A stretch of 37,210 bases of DNA from Candidatus Altimarinota bacterium (GTDB taxonomy: Bacteria; Patescibacteriota; Gracilibacteria; JANQMV01): assembly GCA_028279865.1 (NCBI GenBank), contig JANQMV010000041.1:1-37210 (forward strand), read 5' to 3'. Both the position numbers and the translations under genes were made by a program. Under the pieces are notes generated by a model that had not been told where the DNA came from, ran no database searches, and was given only the letters and a program-made list of their open reading frames with translations. Below, piece after piece: positions 1 through 8,814 of this stretch (positions are counted from its first letter, which is position 1; each line of letters starts with the position of its first letter).

Positions 1-11
1 AAGGCACCGTT

Positions 12-69
12 ACCTACACTGCCGTAGGTCAATTCTAAAATAACGGTAGGCCTGTCCGCCTCAGGCGGA
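12..69. repeat. Small palindromes near window edge
   Basis: Two hairpins are visible: acctac (12-17) with gtaggt (24-29), and a perfect 6-bp arm pair tccgcc (55-60) and ggcgga (64-69) around a 3-nt loop. The GC-rich palindrome stands out from the AT-rich surroundings and looks like a dispersed intergenic repeat. No gene is recognised in 1-196. Confidence 0.4.
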
Positions 70-123
70 TGACTTATACCGCGGTGGGGGAATTCTAGGG
101 AGAGAGAAAATCGAAACAAACGT

Positions 124-155
124 AAAGAGACACTGCTTGAGGGGAGTGTCTCTTT
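124..155 (-). terminator. Hairpin terminator downstream of ychF
   Basis: An 11-bp perfect stem (aaagagacact at 124-134 with agtgtctcttt at 145-155) has a 10-nt loop. It lies about 40 bp past the ychF stop codon. Read on the minus strand it is followed by a T-rich but not pure T tract, so it could act as an intrinsic terminator. Confidence 0.55.
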
Positions 156-196
156 GCTTTATTCAATAAACGTTATAATTAAAGGCTTTAAGCTAC

Positions 197-1285
197 CTAA
201 ACATTAAATCTAAAATGACAAACATCTCCGTCTTTAACTTCATATTCTTTCCCCTCGACTCGTAAAAGCCCTTTTTCTTTGGCACCTTGTTCGCCTCCGT
301 ATTTGACTAAATCTTCCCAGAAGGCAACTTCTACTTTGATAAAACCTTTTTCAAAATCTGTATGAATTACTCCGGCTGCTTGTGGAGCAAGTGCTCCTGC
401 GGGGATAGTCCAAGCACGTACTTCTTTTTCTCCGGCGGTGAAATATGTGCGTAAGTCTAATTTTCTATAAGCAGCTTGAATCAAAAGATCCAACCCGCTC
501 TTTTCAAGTCCCAACGAACTGAGGAATTCTTTCCCTTCTTCATCTCCAAGTTCGACTAATTCTTCTTCCAGTTTAGCCGAAACAGGAATGACTATTTCTT
601 CTGGTTTTAAGCCCATTTTTGCTTTGGCTTCTTCTGCATTAAAGTCAGCAATATCTTCTTCGTTTACGTTTGCGATGTATAAGAATGGTTTATTGGTTAA
701 CAAGTGAAGTTCTTGCATGATTTCTGCTTCTTCGTCACTTAAATCATAGCTAATTGCTTTATTTCCTCCGCAAAGATGTTTGTCTAATTTTTCCAAGAAT
801 TCAGCTTCAGCAATCATTTTTTTGTCTCCAGATTTTGCACTGCTTTTTGTTTTATTTAATCTTTTTTGCACGGTGTGCATATCAGCTAAGACTAATTCCA
901 TTTCAATGGTGGAAACGTCATCTTGCGGATTTACTTCTCCGTGGACGTGGATAATATCTCTGTTTTCAAAAACACGCACTACTTCAGCGATAGCATCACA
1001 GTTTCTGATGTGTGAGAGAAACTGGTTTCCTAATCCTTCTCCTTCGTGTGCTCCTTTGACCAGCCCAGCGATGTCAACAAATTCTATGGTTGTGGGGATG
1101 ACTTTTTGGGGTTTTACTACTTCGGTGATTTTTTGCATTCTTTCATCCGGTACTTCTACGACTCCGATATTTGGGTCAATTGTACAAAAAGGATAGTTCT
1201 CCGCTTGAGCTCCTTTTGTTTTGGTTAAGGCGTTAAATAATGTTGATTTTCCGACGTTAGGTAGTCCGACAATTCCGATTTGCAC
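197..1285 (-). CDS. ychF: Redox-regulated ATPase YchF (Obg-like)
   Basis: A 362-aa P-loop ATPase of the Obg/YchF family (OLA1 in eukaryotes), a cytosolic protein that binds ribosomes and prefers ATP over GTP. Visible motifs are the Walker A GLPNVGKST near residues 7-15, the switch-II DIAGLVKGA near 72, and the NVNEED segment in place of the usual NKxD base-specificity motif, which is the hallmark of YchF. The C-terminal about 90 residues carry the TGS domain, ending in VCHFRFNV. The length matches the family (about 363 aa). The start is a GTG at 1283-1285, directly before QIGIVG, where family members begin; no Shine-Dalgarno sequence is seen. Stop is TAG. It is a stand-alone minus-strand gene followed by a hairpin. 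Identification is secure. Confidence 0.97.
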   Translation of the reverse strand: MQIGIVGLPNVGKSTLFNALTKTKGAQAENYPFCTIDPNIGVVEVPDERMQKITEVVKPQKVIPTTIEFVDIAGLVKGAHEGEGLGNQFLSHIRNCDAIAEVVRVFENRDIIHVHGEVNPQDDVSTIEMELVLADMHTVQKRLNKTKSSAKSGDKKMIAEAEFLEKLDKHLCGGNKAISYDLSDEEAEIMQELHLLTNKPFLYIANVNEEDIADFNAEEAKAKMGLKPEEIVIPVSAKLEEELVELGDEEGKEFLSSLGLEKSGLDLLIQAAYRKLDLRTYFTAGEKEVRAWTIPAGALAPQAAGVIHTDFEKGFIKVEVAFWEDLVKYGGEQGAKEKGLLRVEGKEYEVKDGDVCHFRFNV

Positions 1286-1667
1286 TTTTGTATATATTAT
1301 AAATTAAAATCAGAACTATTTTACCTGAGAATTAGTTTTGCTCAAGAGGGATTTGCACTTACCCGTGGATGCATGGCTTTCATGAAAGTGAAACACATAA
1401 CAAATCTACAGAGTGTGTTTACTAGTGCGTTGCAGAATTCTTGCAGACAGCCTAAAGCAGTCTGTCCAATAGAGATATGTGAAGAGCATGCTTTAGCTTA
1501 TCTGTTATATTTATATTTTCTCCATTGGTTTTATCACCCACGGAGTCTGTCAGTTTGGAAGTGCATTGGTCATAAGACCAATTAGCGGGGATATTGAACC
1601 AACTTTATTTCTCCAAAGATTTTAATTTCATGTAGATAATTAAATTATCTTAGGATTTTTTTAAATA
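1286..1667. other. 382-bp intergenic gap with secondary structure
   Basis: No convincing protein gene is seen. An open frame of 101 codons on the plus strand (1280-1585) has no recognisable domain and unlikely composition. Several hairpins are visible: cagac/gtctg around 1444-1463, attggtc/gaccaat around 1565-1582, and aaacaca/tgtgttt around 1391-1420. The stretch around 1348-1376 resembles the 5' D-stem/P2 region of tmRNA (GGGATTTGC, then CCC, then TGCATG). No tRNA-like T-arm, CCA end or clean tag reading frame was found, so tmRNA is not called. The ychF promoter should lie at the left end, where an AT-rich TATAAT-like segment sits on the minus strand near 1292-1312. Confidence 0.35.
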
Positions 1668-4600
1668 TTATTCTTCTACAATCTTGATAATTCTTCCATT
1701 CGTCCTTCCGAAATTCTCCGGAAAATACATCTCATAAGCTTGTGCGGGAAGATGATGGAATTCACCGGCAGAGGTTACCCGAACGAGGAATTCAAAGTTG
1801 TAAATGCCTGCAGGTAGATAGTCTGCAAAAAGACTGATTCGATCATCCCTAAATTCTCTATGATAAAATCTCCAAGTATTATTTTGCCACCAATAATTTT
1901 TATCTCTTTCTTGATTAATCTCTGATTTTAAATTTTGATCTTCTGTTTCCAAATTAAAGTTAATACTCTCAAAACCTGCAGGTAAAAATTCTTCAACCAA
2001 AACAAAATGTCTGTCTTCCGGCGCAATAATAGTTAACTTACCTTTCAGAATATCGCCAACTACAGGGGTTTCTACTTCTTTATTTACCGGATCTTCCAAA
2101 TCTGAATATTGTCTGATTAAATTAATTCCTTCGCTTCTTTCAGGTATTTCTTCCAGAGGTAAATAGTATTTTGCCGTGACATCGTAATACAAATTACCTT
2201 CACCTTCTTTATTAAACAGAATTTCATTAGCGGGCATGCCAACTCTTAAATCCTTCACTTCCGCAATTAATTCTTCACGAGTAAAAAGGTTGCTTGAATT
2301 AAAATTATGCTTAACTTTTTCTTTGCCATTTAAATTCACTTTTACATTATAGTTTGCCTCTAATTCAGAAGTCTTTTGAAAATATTCAGTAAAAGCAATC
2401 AAGCTCCAGACAGTCTCTTGTGTATTGGACCATTTTCCGTCTTTTTTCTGAGTCCTAAGCCACTCAATCATTTTTGGAATTAAAGGATTCTCTACATCGT
2501 TTTCTACAAGTGTTTTTAACAAAATTGCAGTTGTTCTTGTATTTGAATTCATGCTCCAATAGTTTTGATTAACCTCTTCAAAATGCACTCCTCGGGTATC
2601 TATAATTGCGCTTGCCTCAATATCTGATTTTAGAAGACCTATTTTTTGCTGAATGATTTTTTGAATAGCCGGGCTTTTTTCCGTACGACTCAATTCCATA
2701 AAGTTCATAAGCATATAGCCTTTTGCATACTGTGAAAGCTGTTTATAATCATCTGCTAATTTTAATGATAAAGATAGCTCACCCTTATCAAGTTGAGTTA
2801 AAACCCACAGAGCAAAAGCCTGGTCGTCTAAACTTAATCCTTTGTCTCTGTTGAATTTTTGAGGATTTCTTAAGTATTGCTTAAGATATAGCTCTCCTTT
2901 TGCAAAAACCTTTTCATCAACCTGATAACCCGCTTTTTGAGTTTCGTTTAGACCAAATAAAACATAAGCCGACAAATATGGATAACTGTAATCACTTTGT
3001 GCCCAATAGCCCCAACCTCCATCATGTCTCTGCAGCTGGTAAAGCTTTTGTAGCCCCTCAGAAACCATTAGGTCAATTTCCGAATCTTCTGCAAAAATTG
3101 AATTATTATTGCCTGCAAATAAATTATCAGTTTGCTTGAGGATAACATTCGGTAAATGGCGTGACATTGTTTGCTCAGCACATCCGTACGGGAATTGAGC
3201 TAAAAACTCAAGTCCATCTTTCAGATTTGTTGCTAATGTAGAGGTTAAACTGATTTTCACTTCACCCATTGTCGAATCTATATTTTTAGGTAAATAAATT
3301 TTTTCTCTTGCTAAATCTTTTGTCATTCCACTGGTAGAAACGACTTCCGGCACAGAAAAACTTTTCACCGGTAACTTGATTGAAACCTCATCTGAATATA
3401 GGGATGTTTCCGCTTTAAGGTTGAATTCAGCAAAAAAGTTATCTTTTATTTCTTGGTTAACTTTTATTTTCCAGAGAACCTTGCTCCCTTCACGATCTTT
3501 GATACTTACTTTTTGAATACTATCATTCAGAGTTTCAAAGTTTTCTCCGGCAAGGCTAATTTTTACATTTTCTAATTCTCCTGTGTTATTGTGAACAATC
3601 GCTCCGATTTGAAGAGTGTCATTCATAACCAAAAAACGAGGTAAAATAGGACGTATAATCAAGTCTTTCGTCGTGATAAAATCTTTTTCCGCACTTCCAA
3701 CAATTGTTTGGTTTGTAGCACCGATTGCTAAAATTTGCCAAGTTGTCAAGTTATCAGGAAGCGTGAAGGTTATTTTTGCTTCACCGCTCTCATCTGTTTG
3801 GATGTTTGGCTCCCATACTGCTGTATCTTTAAATTCACCACGTTTTTTGATTAACAGTGAATCTTCAGGACCGCCACCTCCACCTTTTTCTCCTTTTTGT
3901 GCTTTTACATTCAGACGTTCAATAAAATAAACCAAGCTTTGCGCGTTTTTGATTTTGAGTCCGCGTTTTGCATAAAAATAATCCACTAGATCTTCCAAAT
4001 TACGACTTTTCAAAGCAAGGATTGATTCATCTACTACAGCGATGGAAACTTCCGCAGGGAGACCTTCTCCTTCTTGGTTTGTTGTTTTAAGGTTTAAAGT
4101 CACTTCTTCTCCGGCATGATAACGTTCTTTGTCAGTTTTTATCTCAAGATTAAGACGTTTGCTTTCGGTATCTACCAGAATATTGGCATAACCCAATTTA
4201 AATTCCGGTCGAGGAAATTCGCTAAACTGTTCTGCTTCAATTTTTGCTAAAGTGTTTAGATCAAGCTGTTTTTTGATTTCTTCCACTTCTGTATTTTTTG
4301 CTTTTCTTTCAGCTAAAAGTTGAATGTAAGCTTGCTCTGATTTTTCTAAATCCTGTTCTGCCTTGCTAAGTGTATTTTGTCTGATTTTTAGACGCACCAT
4401 TGAAGTTTTTTTGCCATCTTCGCTTGGTTCTATGTTTTCTAGATCTTCTATTTCTTTTTTTAATTCTAAGATTTTCTTCTCTAGTTCTTTCTTTTCTGCT
4501 TCATTTTTTTCAACCTTACTGTTAAGAGCATTTATACTCTTTTGCGCCTGAATGACCTTGTATGTTTCTCCCGAACCTTTAAAAAGCAAAACTGAAACAT

Positions 4601-7600
4601 AAACATTTGGAAGCATTTCTTCTGTAATAGGCAATTTAATAATTTCAGAATTGTTTTTTAGTGTAAGAATTTTACTTGTAATAATGCCTTGTCTTTCCAC
4701 TGTAAAGAGTGCCTTTACGCTCTCTTCAAAAGGGGATTTTACTAAGATATTTGCAGTATCTCCAATTTTATAATCGGATTTATCAAGAACCAGATCAATT
4801 CTGTCATGATTACTAACCCCCCAACCAATATAGCGAGAACTTGATGCATAAACAGAACCTTGCGCAATAATTTCATTTCCTTTGGAGTCAATTGACTTTG
4901 CTTTAGCAATATAATATCCGCCTTCTTTTGGAGTAAAAGTTACGGTTGTTTTTCCATTTCGATCGGTTGTATCTTTTTCAGAAGAAATAAGTGTGTCCTT
5001 GTGCTCATTTTCCCAATAAAAACTGCCATCGATTCCTTCTTTTTTGATACTGTTCCATTCCCGTTTATAAAAATCAACACTAACCAGTTTGTCTTTAAGC
5101 GGTTTTCCTTGATGATCAACGGTGATAATTTTAAACTTCGTTTTGTCTTCCGTTTTCGTAACATAATCATCGTTTTTGATTCCGAGATAATATTCTCCCT
5201 TATGTATGATAAAAGTTTCTCTATTGGTGACTTGTTGATTATTTAAGCCATGAACAGTTGCGCTGAGTGTATAGAGTTGTGACATTTTTTTCTCATCCAG
5301 ATTGATGGGTAAATTGATCTCAAATTTTCCATTTTGATCCAATTCGCCTTGACCTGAATCCACAACATCTTGACCTATGGCGCAATTATTCCACCATCCG
5401 CATTTCCAATAATTATTATCATCGGCAGAAAAGTTGTACCATTCTCCTTCGTATTGATCGAAAAAATAGTTGTCACTTGAGATTGTCCAGTTCACAGGCA
5501 CATCAGACAATGTCCCCCCAAAATAATAGCTACCCTGAATTTTTGCGCTAAGATGTTCTTTGTTTATGAAGTCTGTTTTTTCACTTGTAATTTCAAGCTT
5601 AAATTCCGGTTTACGGTACTCTTCAACATGAAAAACTCTATTAAAATAGCCCTTTTTATAGCGAGCAAACATATAATATCTTCCTACTGGAGCATCTTTG
5701 GCAAGCTTAAATTTACCATTAAAACTGCCGTTTTGATTAATTTCTAATTTTTCATCAAAAACTTTTTTGCCAAAAGAATCTTCAATACTAACGTCAATTT
5801 CTTCCATTTCAGGAAGAGAAAAGTTTACGTCATTTTCTTTACGCACAATCCCTTTGAAGTAAACTTCGTGGTCGGGGCGGTAAATAGGTCTGTCGGTATA
5901 CAGGTAGCCAAAACTACGTTCATCTTCATACCAGCCGCTTTGCAAACCAAAATCCCAGCGGTTAATTCCATTTGACCAATTTGAACCGACGATTCCCCAT
6001 TTTTCATCTTTTTCAGCAAAGACATAAAAACGATTTTTTTCTTCTACTTTGGTTTGAAAAATTCCGTCTTGATTTGTTTGCCCTTGCTTAATTAAATTCC
6101 CGCTTTCAAGGTCTTTAATTTGAATCTGCATTTTTTCTATAGGCTCACCTGTGGTCATATCCGTTGCCCAAAGCAAACTTTCGTGATCTGTGTATTTTAG
6201 AGACAGAGAAGTGTCTGTGATAAAGAAAACCTGATTATATTTATAAGGTGAATTATCTCCCCAATTTTTAAGATATTCTTGTGAAGATAAGCTAAGGAAA
6301 TAAATCCCTTTTTCTTGGGTTTTTTCCTCTAAGGGGAGGGGAGTTGTGTAGTAGGTATTTTTTGTGTGTGCAAGCTCTAGTGACCATTTTTCAGGATTTT
6401 CACAATTATATTTATACCAATTATAATTTTTTTCATTGCTTAAAAAAGTTGCCTCATCAATCTTGCAAAGTTCAATATCTACATCTTTTAAATTAATACT
6501 TCTTAAATAGTATTCAGGAGGAATTTTTTCGGAGAAAAGTCCCTTATCTCCTCTGGCAAGTATAGTGAAGTAGGGATTCGCATCCGCAATGGTAAATTCG
6601 TATTTCAGATCTTCACGAATAAGTTGGTCAAAAGTATCTTTGCTGCCTTTTTTTAGAAATACTTCATACTTCACTCCCGGTTGGAAATCTCCGCGTATAA
6701 CTGCTTTTGTATCACGTTTTGATAAATAAATATTTAAATTAGAGACTTCAGGAGTGATTGTTAGTCTTTCTTCAATAAATTCCTCTACCATCGGGGTTGT
6801 GAATTCGATTGAAATTTCGCGCTGTTTTGTGTTTGTTGCTTTATCCTTAGGTGTATGATTTTTTATTTTTGCAAGATCATAGGTTTTAAATTTAATTAGT
6901 ACTTCTTCTTCACTTTCTTTTGTCCCATCAAAACCTCGAATACCTTTTTGAACAGAAAGAGTGTAGTTCTCAGGGTGAATCAATTTTGGACTTGGTTTAA
7001 CAATTACAGTCGTAAGGTCATCTTTTTCAAAAGTTATTTCTCCGTTAAAAAAACCATCTTCAGGCGGATAAAAATTAAGTCCCTGATATAAGGTGTCCAG
7101 ATTTACTTGTTGGTTGAAATGTAGCTTTATTTCCTCTTTCGGGTCAAAGAGTTGCTCATTGTTTTCTGGCACGGAAGCAAGTAACTTCGGTGCTTCTGTT
7201 TCAAAATGCCAAACATATTCTTTTTCCGTAAAACCTGCGTCTAAGGCTTTTGTCCCTTTTGGAATACGAACTTCAAAAGTGGTGGACATTGGTAGTTTGT
7301 TCGGAATAAATTGGATTGCAGAGGTTCCGAGCCATTTGTAGTTTCCTTCTATTTCAGGTTCAATCTTTAAAAAATCTATTTTTTGTTTTTCGTCACTTTC
7401 ATCCAGTGTCGTAAGTTCGCGAATGGGTCGATCAAACATAATCGTAATTTTTGGCATTTCTTGATACTCAGAATGCAGAGAAGGGGAGTAAGGCAGTAAA
7501 ACCGGTGTTCGATCCATTTCTTCATCGATTTCTTCTCCTTTAATTTCAGCTAATTCCACTTCATTGATCGGAGAAACAAAAATAACCTGAGGTGCTCCGA

Positions 7601-7982
7601 CCACAATAAAATCTATCTCAAAATCATCTACGAGGTTTTTACCTAAATAATCTTGAGCTGATTTAGAAATAGAAAGATTTATATTTTGATCAATTTCCAG
7701 TTTCTTTTTAGGCTTAAAAAGTAAGGTGTACTCATTTTCCCATTGGAATTCTCCTGTTATTTGAGGGCTGATTTTTATCGCACTTTCTGTAATTTTTTGA
7801 TTCATCTTATTTGAAAACTCTATTTTCAGAGGTGCGTTATAGGCAATTTTTTGTTTTTGATGAGGAATATAATTTCCTCGGACTTCGGGAAGAGGTGAAT
7901 TATGGTAAAGCATAAAAACTCCTCCGATAGCCAAGCCTAAAGTTAAGAAAACTGTAAGCAGAATTTTTGTTGATTTGTGCAT
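1668..7982 (-). CDS. Giant alpha-2-macroglobulin family protein
   Basis: A 2104-aa bacterial alpha-2-macroglobulin-like protein (YfhM/MagD-type architecture), expected to be anchored to the membrane and to trap proteases that attack the envelope. The N-terminus has a lysine-rich start and one hydrophobic segment (about residues 7-25) fitting a membrane anchor; no lipobox is present. Many MG-type beta domains follow, then a Gly-rich stretch (GEKGGGGGP, about residue 1365), the A2M core motif WEPNIQTDESGEAKITF with LPDNLTTWQI, and the thioester motif PYGCAEQ with Cys1601. After that comes the alpha-alpha barrel (WGYWAQSD, WSLIAFTEYF) and a C-terminal receptor-like domain. An insertion at about residues 1150-1255 is strongly heptad-like and charged, looking like a two-helix coiled-coil hairpin; it helps make this protein longer than the usual about 1650 aa. 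No pbpC partner is adjacent. ATG start at 7982. Confidence 0.93.
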   Translation of the reverse strand: MHKSTKILLTVFLTLGLAIGGVFMLYHNSPLPEVRGNYIPHQKQKIAYNAPLKIEFSNKMNQKITESAIKISPQITGEFQWENEYTLLFKPKKKLEIDQNINLSISKSAQDYLGKNLVDDFEIDFIVVGAPQVIFVSPINEVELAEIKGEEIDEEMDRTPVLLPYSPSLHSEYQEMPKITIMFDRPIRELTTLDESDEKQKIDFLKIEPEIEGNYKWLGTSAIQFIPNKLPMSTTFEVRIPKGTKALDAGFTEKEYVWHFETEAPKLLASVPENNEQLFDPKEEIKLHFNQQVNLDTLYQGLNFYPPEDGFFNGEITFEKDDLTTVIVKPSPKLIHPENYTLSVQKGIRGFDGTKESEEEVLIKFKTYDLAKIKNHTPKDKATNTKQREISIEFTTPMVEEFIEERLTITPEVSNLNIYLSKRDTKAVIRGDFQPGVKYEVFLKKGSKDTFDQLIREDLKYEFTIADANPYFTILARGDKGLFSEKIPPEYYLRSINLKDVDIELCKIDEATFLSNEKNYNWYKYNCENPEKWSLELAHTKNTYYTTPLPLEEKTQEKGIYFLSLSSQEYLKNWGDNSPYKYNQVFFITDTSLSLKYTDHESLLWATDMTTGEPIEKMQIQIKDLESGNLIKQGQTNQDGIFQTKVEEKNRFYVFAEKDEKWGIVGSNWSNGINRWDFGLQSGWYEDERSFGYLYTDRPIYRPDHEVYFKGIVRKENDVNFSLPEMEEIDVSIEDSFGKKVFDEKLEINQNGSFNGKFKLAKDAPVGRYYMFARYKKGYFNRVFHVEEYRKPEFKLEITSEKTDFINKEHLSAKIQGSYYFGGTLSDVPVNWTISSDNYFFDQYEGEWYNFSADDNNYWKCGWWNNCAIGQDVVDSGQGELDQNGKFEINLPINLDEKKMSQLYTLSATVHGLNNQQVTNRETFIIHKGEYYLGIKNDDYVTKTEDKTKFKIITVDHQGKPLKDKLVSVDFYKREWNSIKKEGIDGSFYWENEHKDTLISSEKDTTDRNGKTTVTFTPKEGGYYIAKAKSIDSKGNEIIAQGSVYASSSRYIGWGVSNHDRIDLVLDKSDYKIGDTANILVKSPFEESVKALFTVERQGIITSKILTLKNNSEIIKLPITEEMLPNVYVSVLLFKGSGETYKVIQAQKSINALNSKVEKNEAEKKELEKKILELKKEIEDLENIEPSEDGKKTSMVRLKIRQNTLSKAEQDLEKSEQAYIQLLAERKAKNTEVEEIKKQLDLNTLAKIEAEQFSEFPRPEFKLGYANILVDTESKRLNLEIKTDKERYHAGEEVTLNLKTTNQEGEGLPAEVSIAVVDESILALKSRNLEDLVDYFYAKRGLKIKNAQSLVYFIERLNVKAQKGEKGGGGGPEDSLLIKKRGEFKDTAVWEPNIQTDESGEAKITFTLPDNLTTWQILAIGATNQTIVGSAEKDFITTKDLIIRPILPRFLVMNDTLQIGAIVHNNTGELENVKISLAGENFETLNDSIQKVSIKDREGSKVLWKIKVNQEIKDNFFAEFNLKAETSLYSDEVSIKLPVKSFSVPEVVSTSGMTKDLAREKIYLPKNIDSTMGEVKISLTSTLATNLKDGLEFLAQFPYGCAEQTMSRHLPNVILKQTDNLFAGNNNSIFAEDSEIDLMVSEGLQKLYQLQRHDGGWGYWAQSDYSYPYLSAYVLFGLNETQKAGYQVDEKVFAKGELYLKQYLRNPQKFNRDKGLSLDDQAFALWVLTQLDKGELSLSLKLADDYKQLSQYAKGYMLMNFMELSRTEKSPAIQKIIQQKIGLLKSDIEASAIIDTRGVHFEEVNQNYWSMNSNTRTTAILLKTLVENDVENPLIPKMIEWLRTQKKDGKWSNTQETVWSLIAFTEYFQKTSELEANYNVKVNLNGKEKVKHNFNSSNLFTREELIAEVKDLRVGMPANEILFNKEGEGNLYYDVTAKYYLPLEEIPERSEGINLIRQYSDLEDPVNKEVETPVVGDILKGKLTIIAPEDRHFVLVEEFLPAGFESINFNLETEDQNLKSEINQERDKNYWWQNNTWRFYHREFRDDRISLFADYLPAGIYNFEFLVRVTSAGEFHHLPAQAYEMYFPENFGRTNGRIIKIVEE

Positions 7983-8076
7983 AAGAAAAAGAAATATAAA
8001 GATTATTTTTTAAAAAACGTATAGGTTCTTTAGACGATATTTTTTTGTTTTTAGTTTTGTATTTTTTATGCACTGA

Positions 8077-8085
8077 TTCTAGCAT
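8077..8085 (-). promoter_or_regulatory. Extended -10 promoter for the macroglobulin gene
   Basis: On the minus strand the sequence reads TGCTAGAAT, an extended -10 element, about 95 bp upstream of the macroglobulin ATG. The -35 match is poor. Confidence 0.35.
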
Positions 8086-8114
8086 TTTTTCCCTTTAGAG
8101 AAACTAGACTAAGC

Positions 8115-8142
8115 TTGACAATTTAGATAAAATTGTTATTGT
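8115..8142 (+). promoter_or_regulatory. Sigma70-like promoter (TTGACA / TATTGT)
   Basis: TTGACA at 8115-8120 is separated by 16 bp from TATTGT at 8137-8142. It sits about 20 bp upstream of the ATG of the coiled-coil protein gene, so any leader would be very short. Confidence 0.4.
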
Positions 8143-8165
8143 GAAAGACTTTGTTTTTAAATCAT

Positions 8166-8690
8166 ATGCCAACAGAAACGAAAAAGAAGAAAATTGAGCT
8201 AATTTCAAATGAAGAAAGGTTTTACCATTTCACTTCTCTTGAGCCAAAAGAGATAATGCGTTACCTAAAATTTAAAGAAGAGATTTTAAAATTTGCTTGG
8301 TCTCTGCTTTTTCATCGTTCAGAATACTTATCAATAAAAGAGCAAGGAATAAAGATACTAGATACTATGGCAAAGTTGATGGAAAGGCGAGAAAAAATAA
8401 TATTAAAAAATATTTTTGAATTAATTCATGATAATTATTCAATTTTTCAAGAAAAAAGTGATGAAATTAAAAATGACTTTGATTTACTGAAAGAACTTTG
8501 TAAAAAAAGATCTGAGCAAATTTTAAAAACTTTGGAAGAATTGGAAGCGAAGAAGTCTGAGGTGACAAAAATTATCAAGCTAATTTCGCAAGAATTAAAT
8601 CCGCAAGAGGGATTAAATGAAGATTTAAAATTAGATCAATTTAGCAAAAGAACTCAAACTAAAATAAAGACAAGACTGTATTCTACTTAA
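8166..8690 (+). CDS. Hypothetical helical coiled-coil protein
   Basis: A protein of 174 aa from the ATG at 8166; the frame is open from a TTG at 8151, but the ATG is preferred. No family is recognised. The sequence is highly charged and almost entirely helical. The middle (roughly residues 60-145) is rich in K/E heptads, including a clear coiled-coil segment with KTLEELEAKKSEV. There is no signal peptide or membrane segment, so it is probably cytosolic. It is transcribed divergently from the macroglobulin gene and lies 124 bp upstream of the SLH-CAP gene. The 8691-8814 interval is AT-rich with a G-run around 8719 and no obvious gene. Function unknown. Confidence 0.6.
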   Translation: MPTETKKKKIELISNEERFYHFTSLEPKEIMRYLKFKEEILKFAWSLLFHRSEYLSIKEQGIKILDTMAKLMERREKIILKNIFELIHDNYSIFQEKSDEIKNDFDLLKELCKKRSEQILKTLEELEAKKSEVTKIIKLISQELNPQEGLNEDLKLDQFSKRTQTKIKTRLYST

Positions 8691-8814
8691 GTATAGAAAA
8701 TCAAATAGAAATAATTGGCGGGGGGAGAGGATGGAAAAGTATCAAGCATTTTCACCGGAATTAATCCAAGAATTTTAGCAAAAAAATCAGAAGAATAATT
8801 TAATTTTTTAAATT

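Noticed and set aside
780-1228. Plus-strand ORFs antisense to ychF
   Set aside because: They are mirror frames of a secure gene on the other strand, with no independent signal.
1280-1585. 101-codon plus-strand ORF in the ychF upstream gap
   Set aside because: It overlaps the ychF start, has no domain or sensible composition, and the DNA shows hairpins; an accidental frame is likelier.
7900-8085. Minus-strand 61-codon ORF over the macroglobulin start
   Set aside because: Overlaps the true N-terminus in another frame and covers the promoter; no domain.
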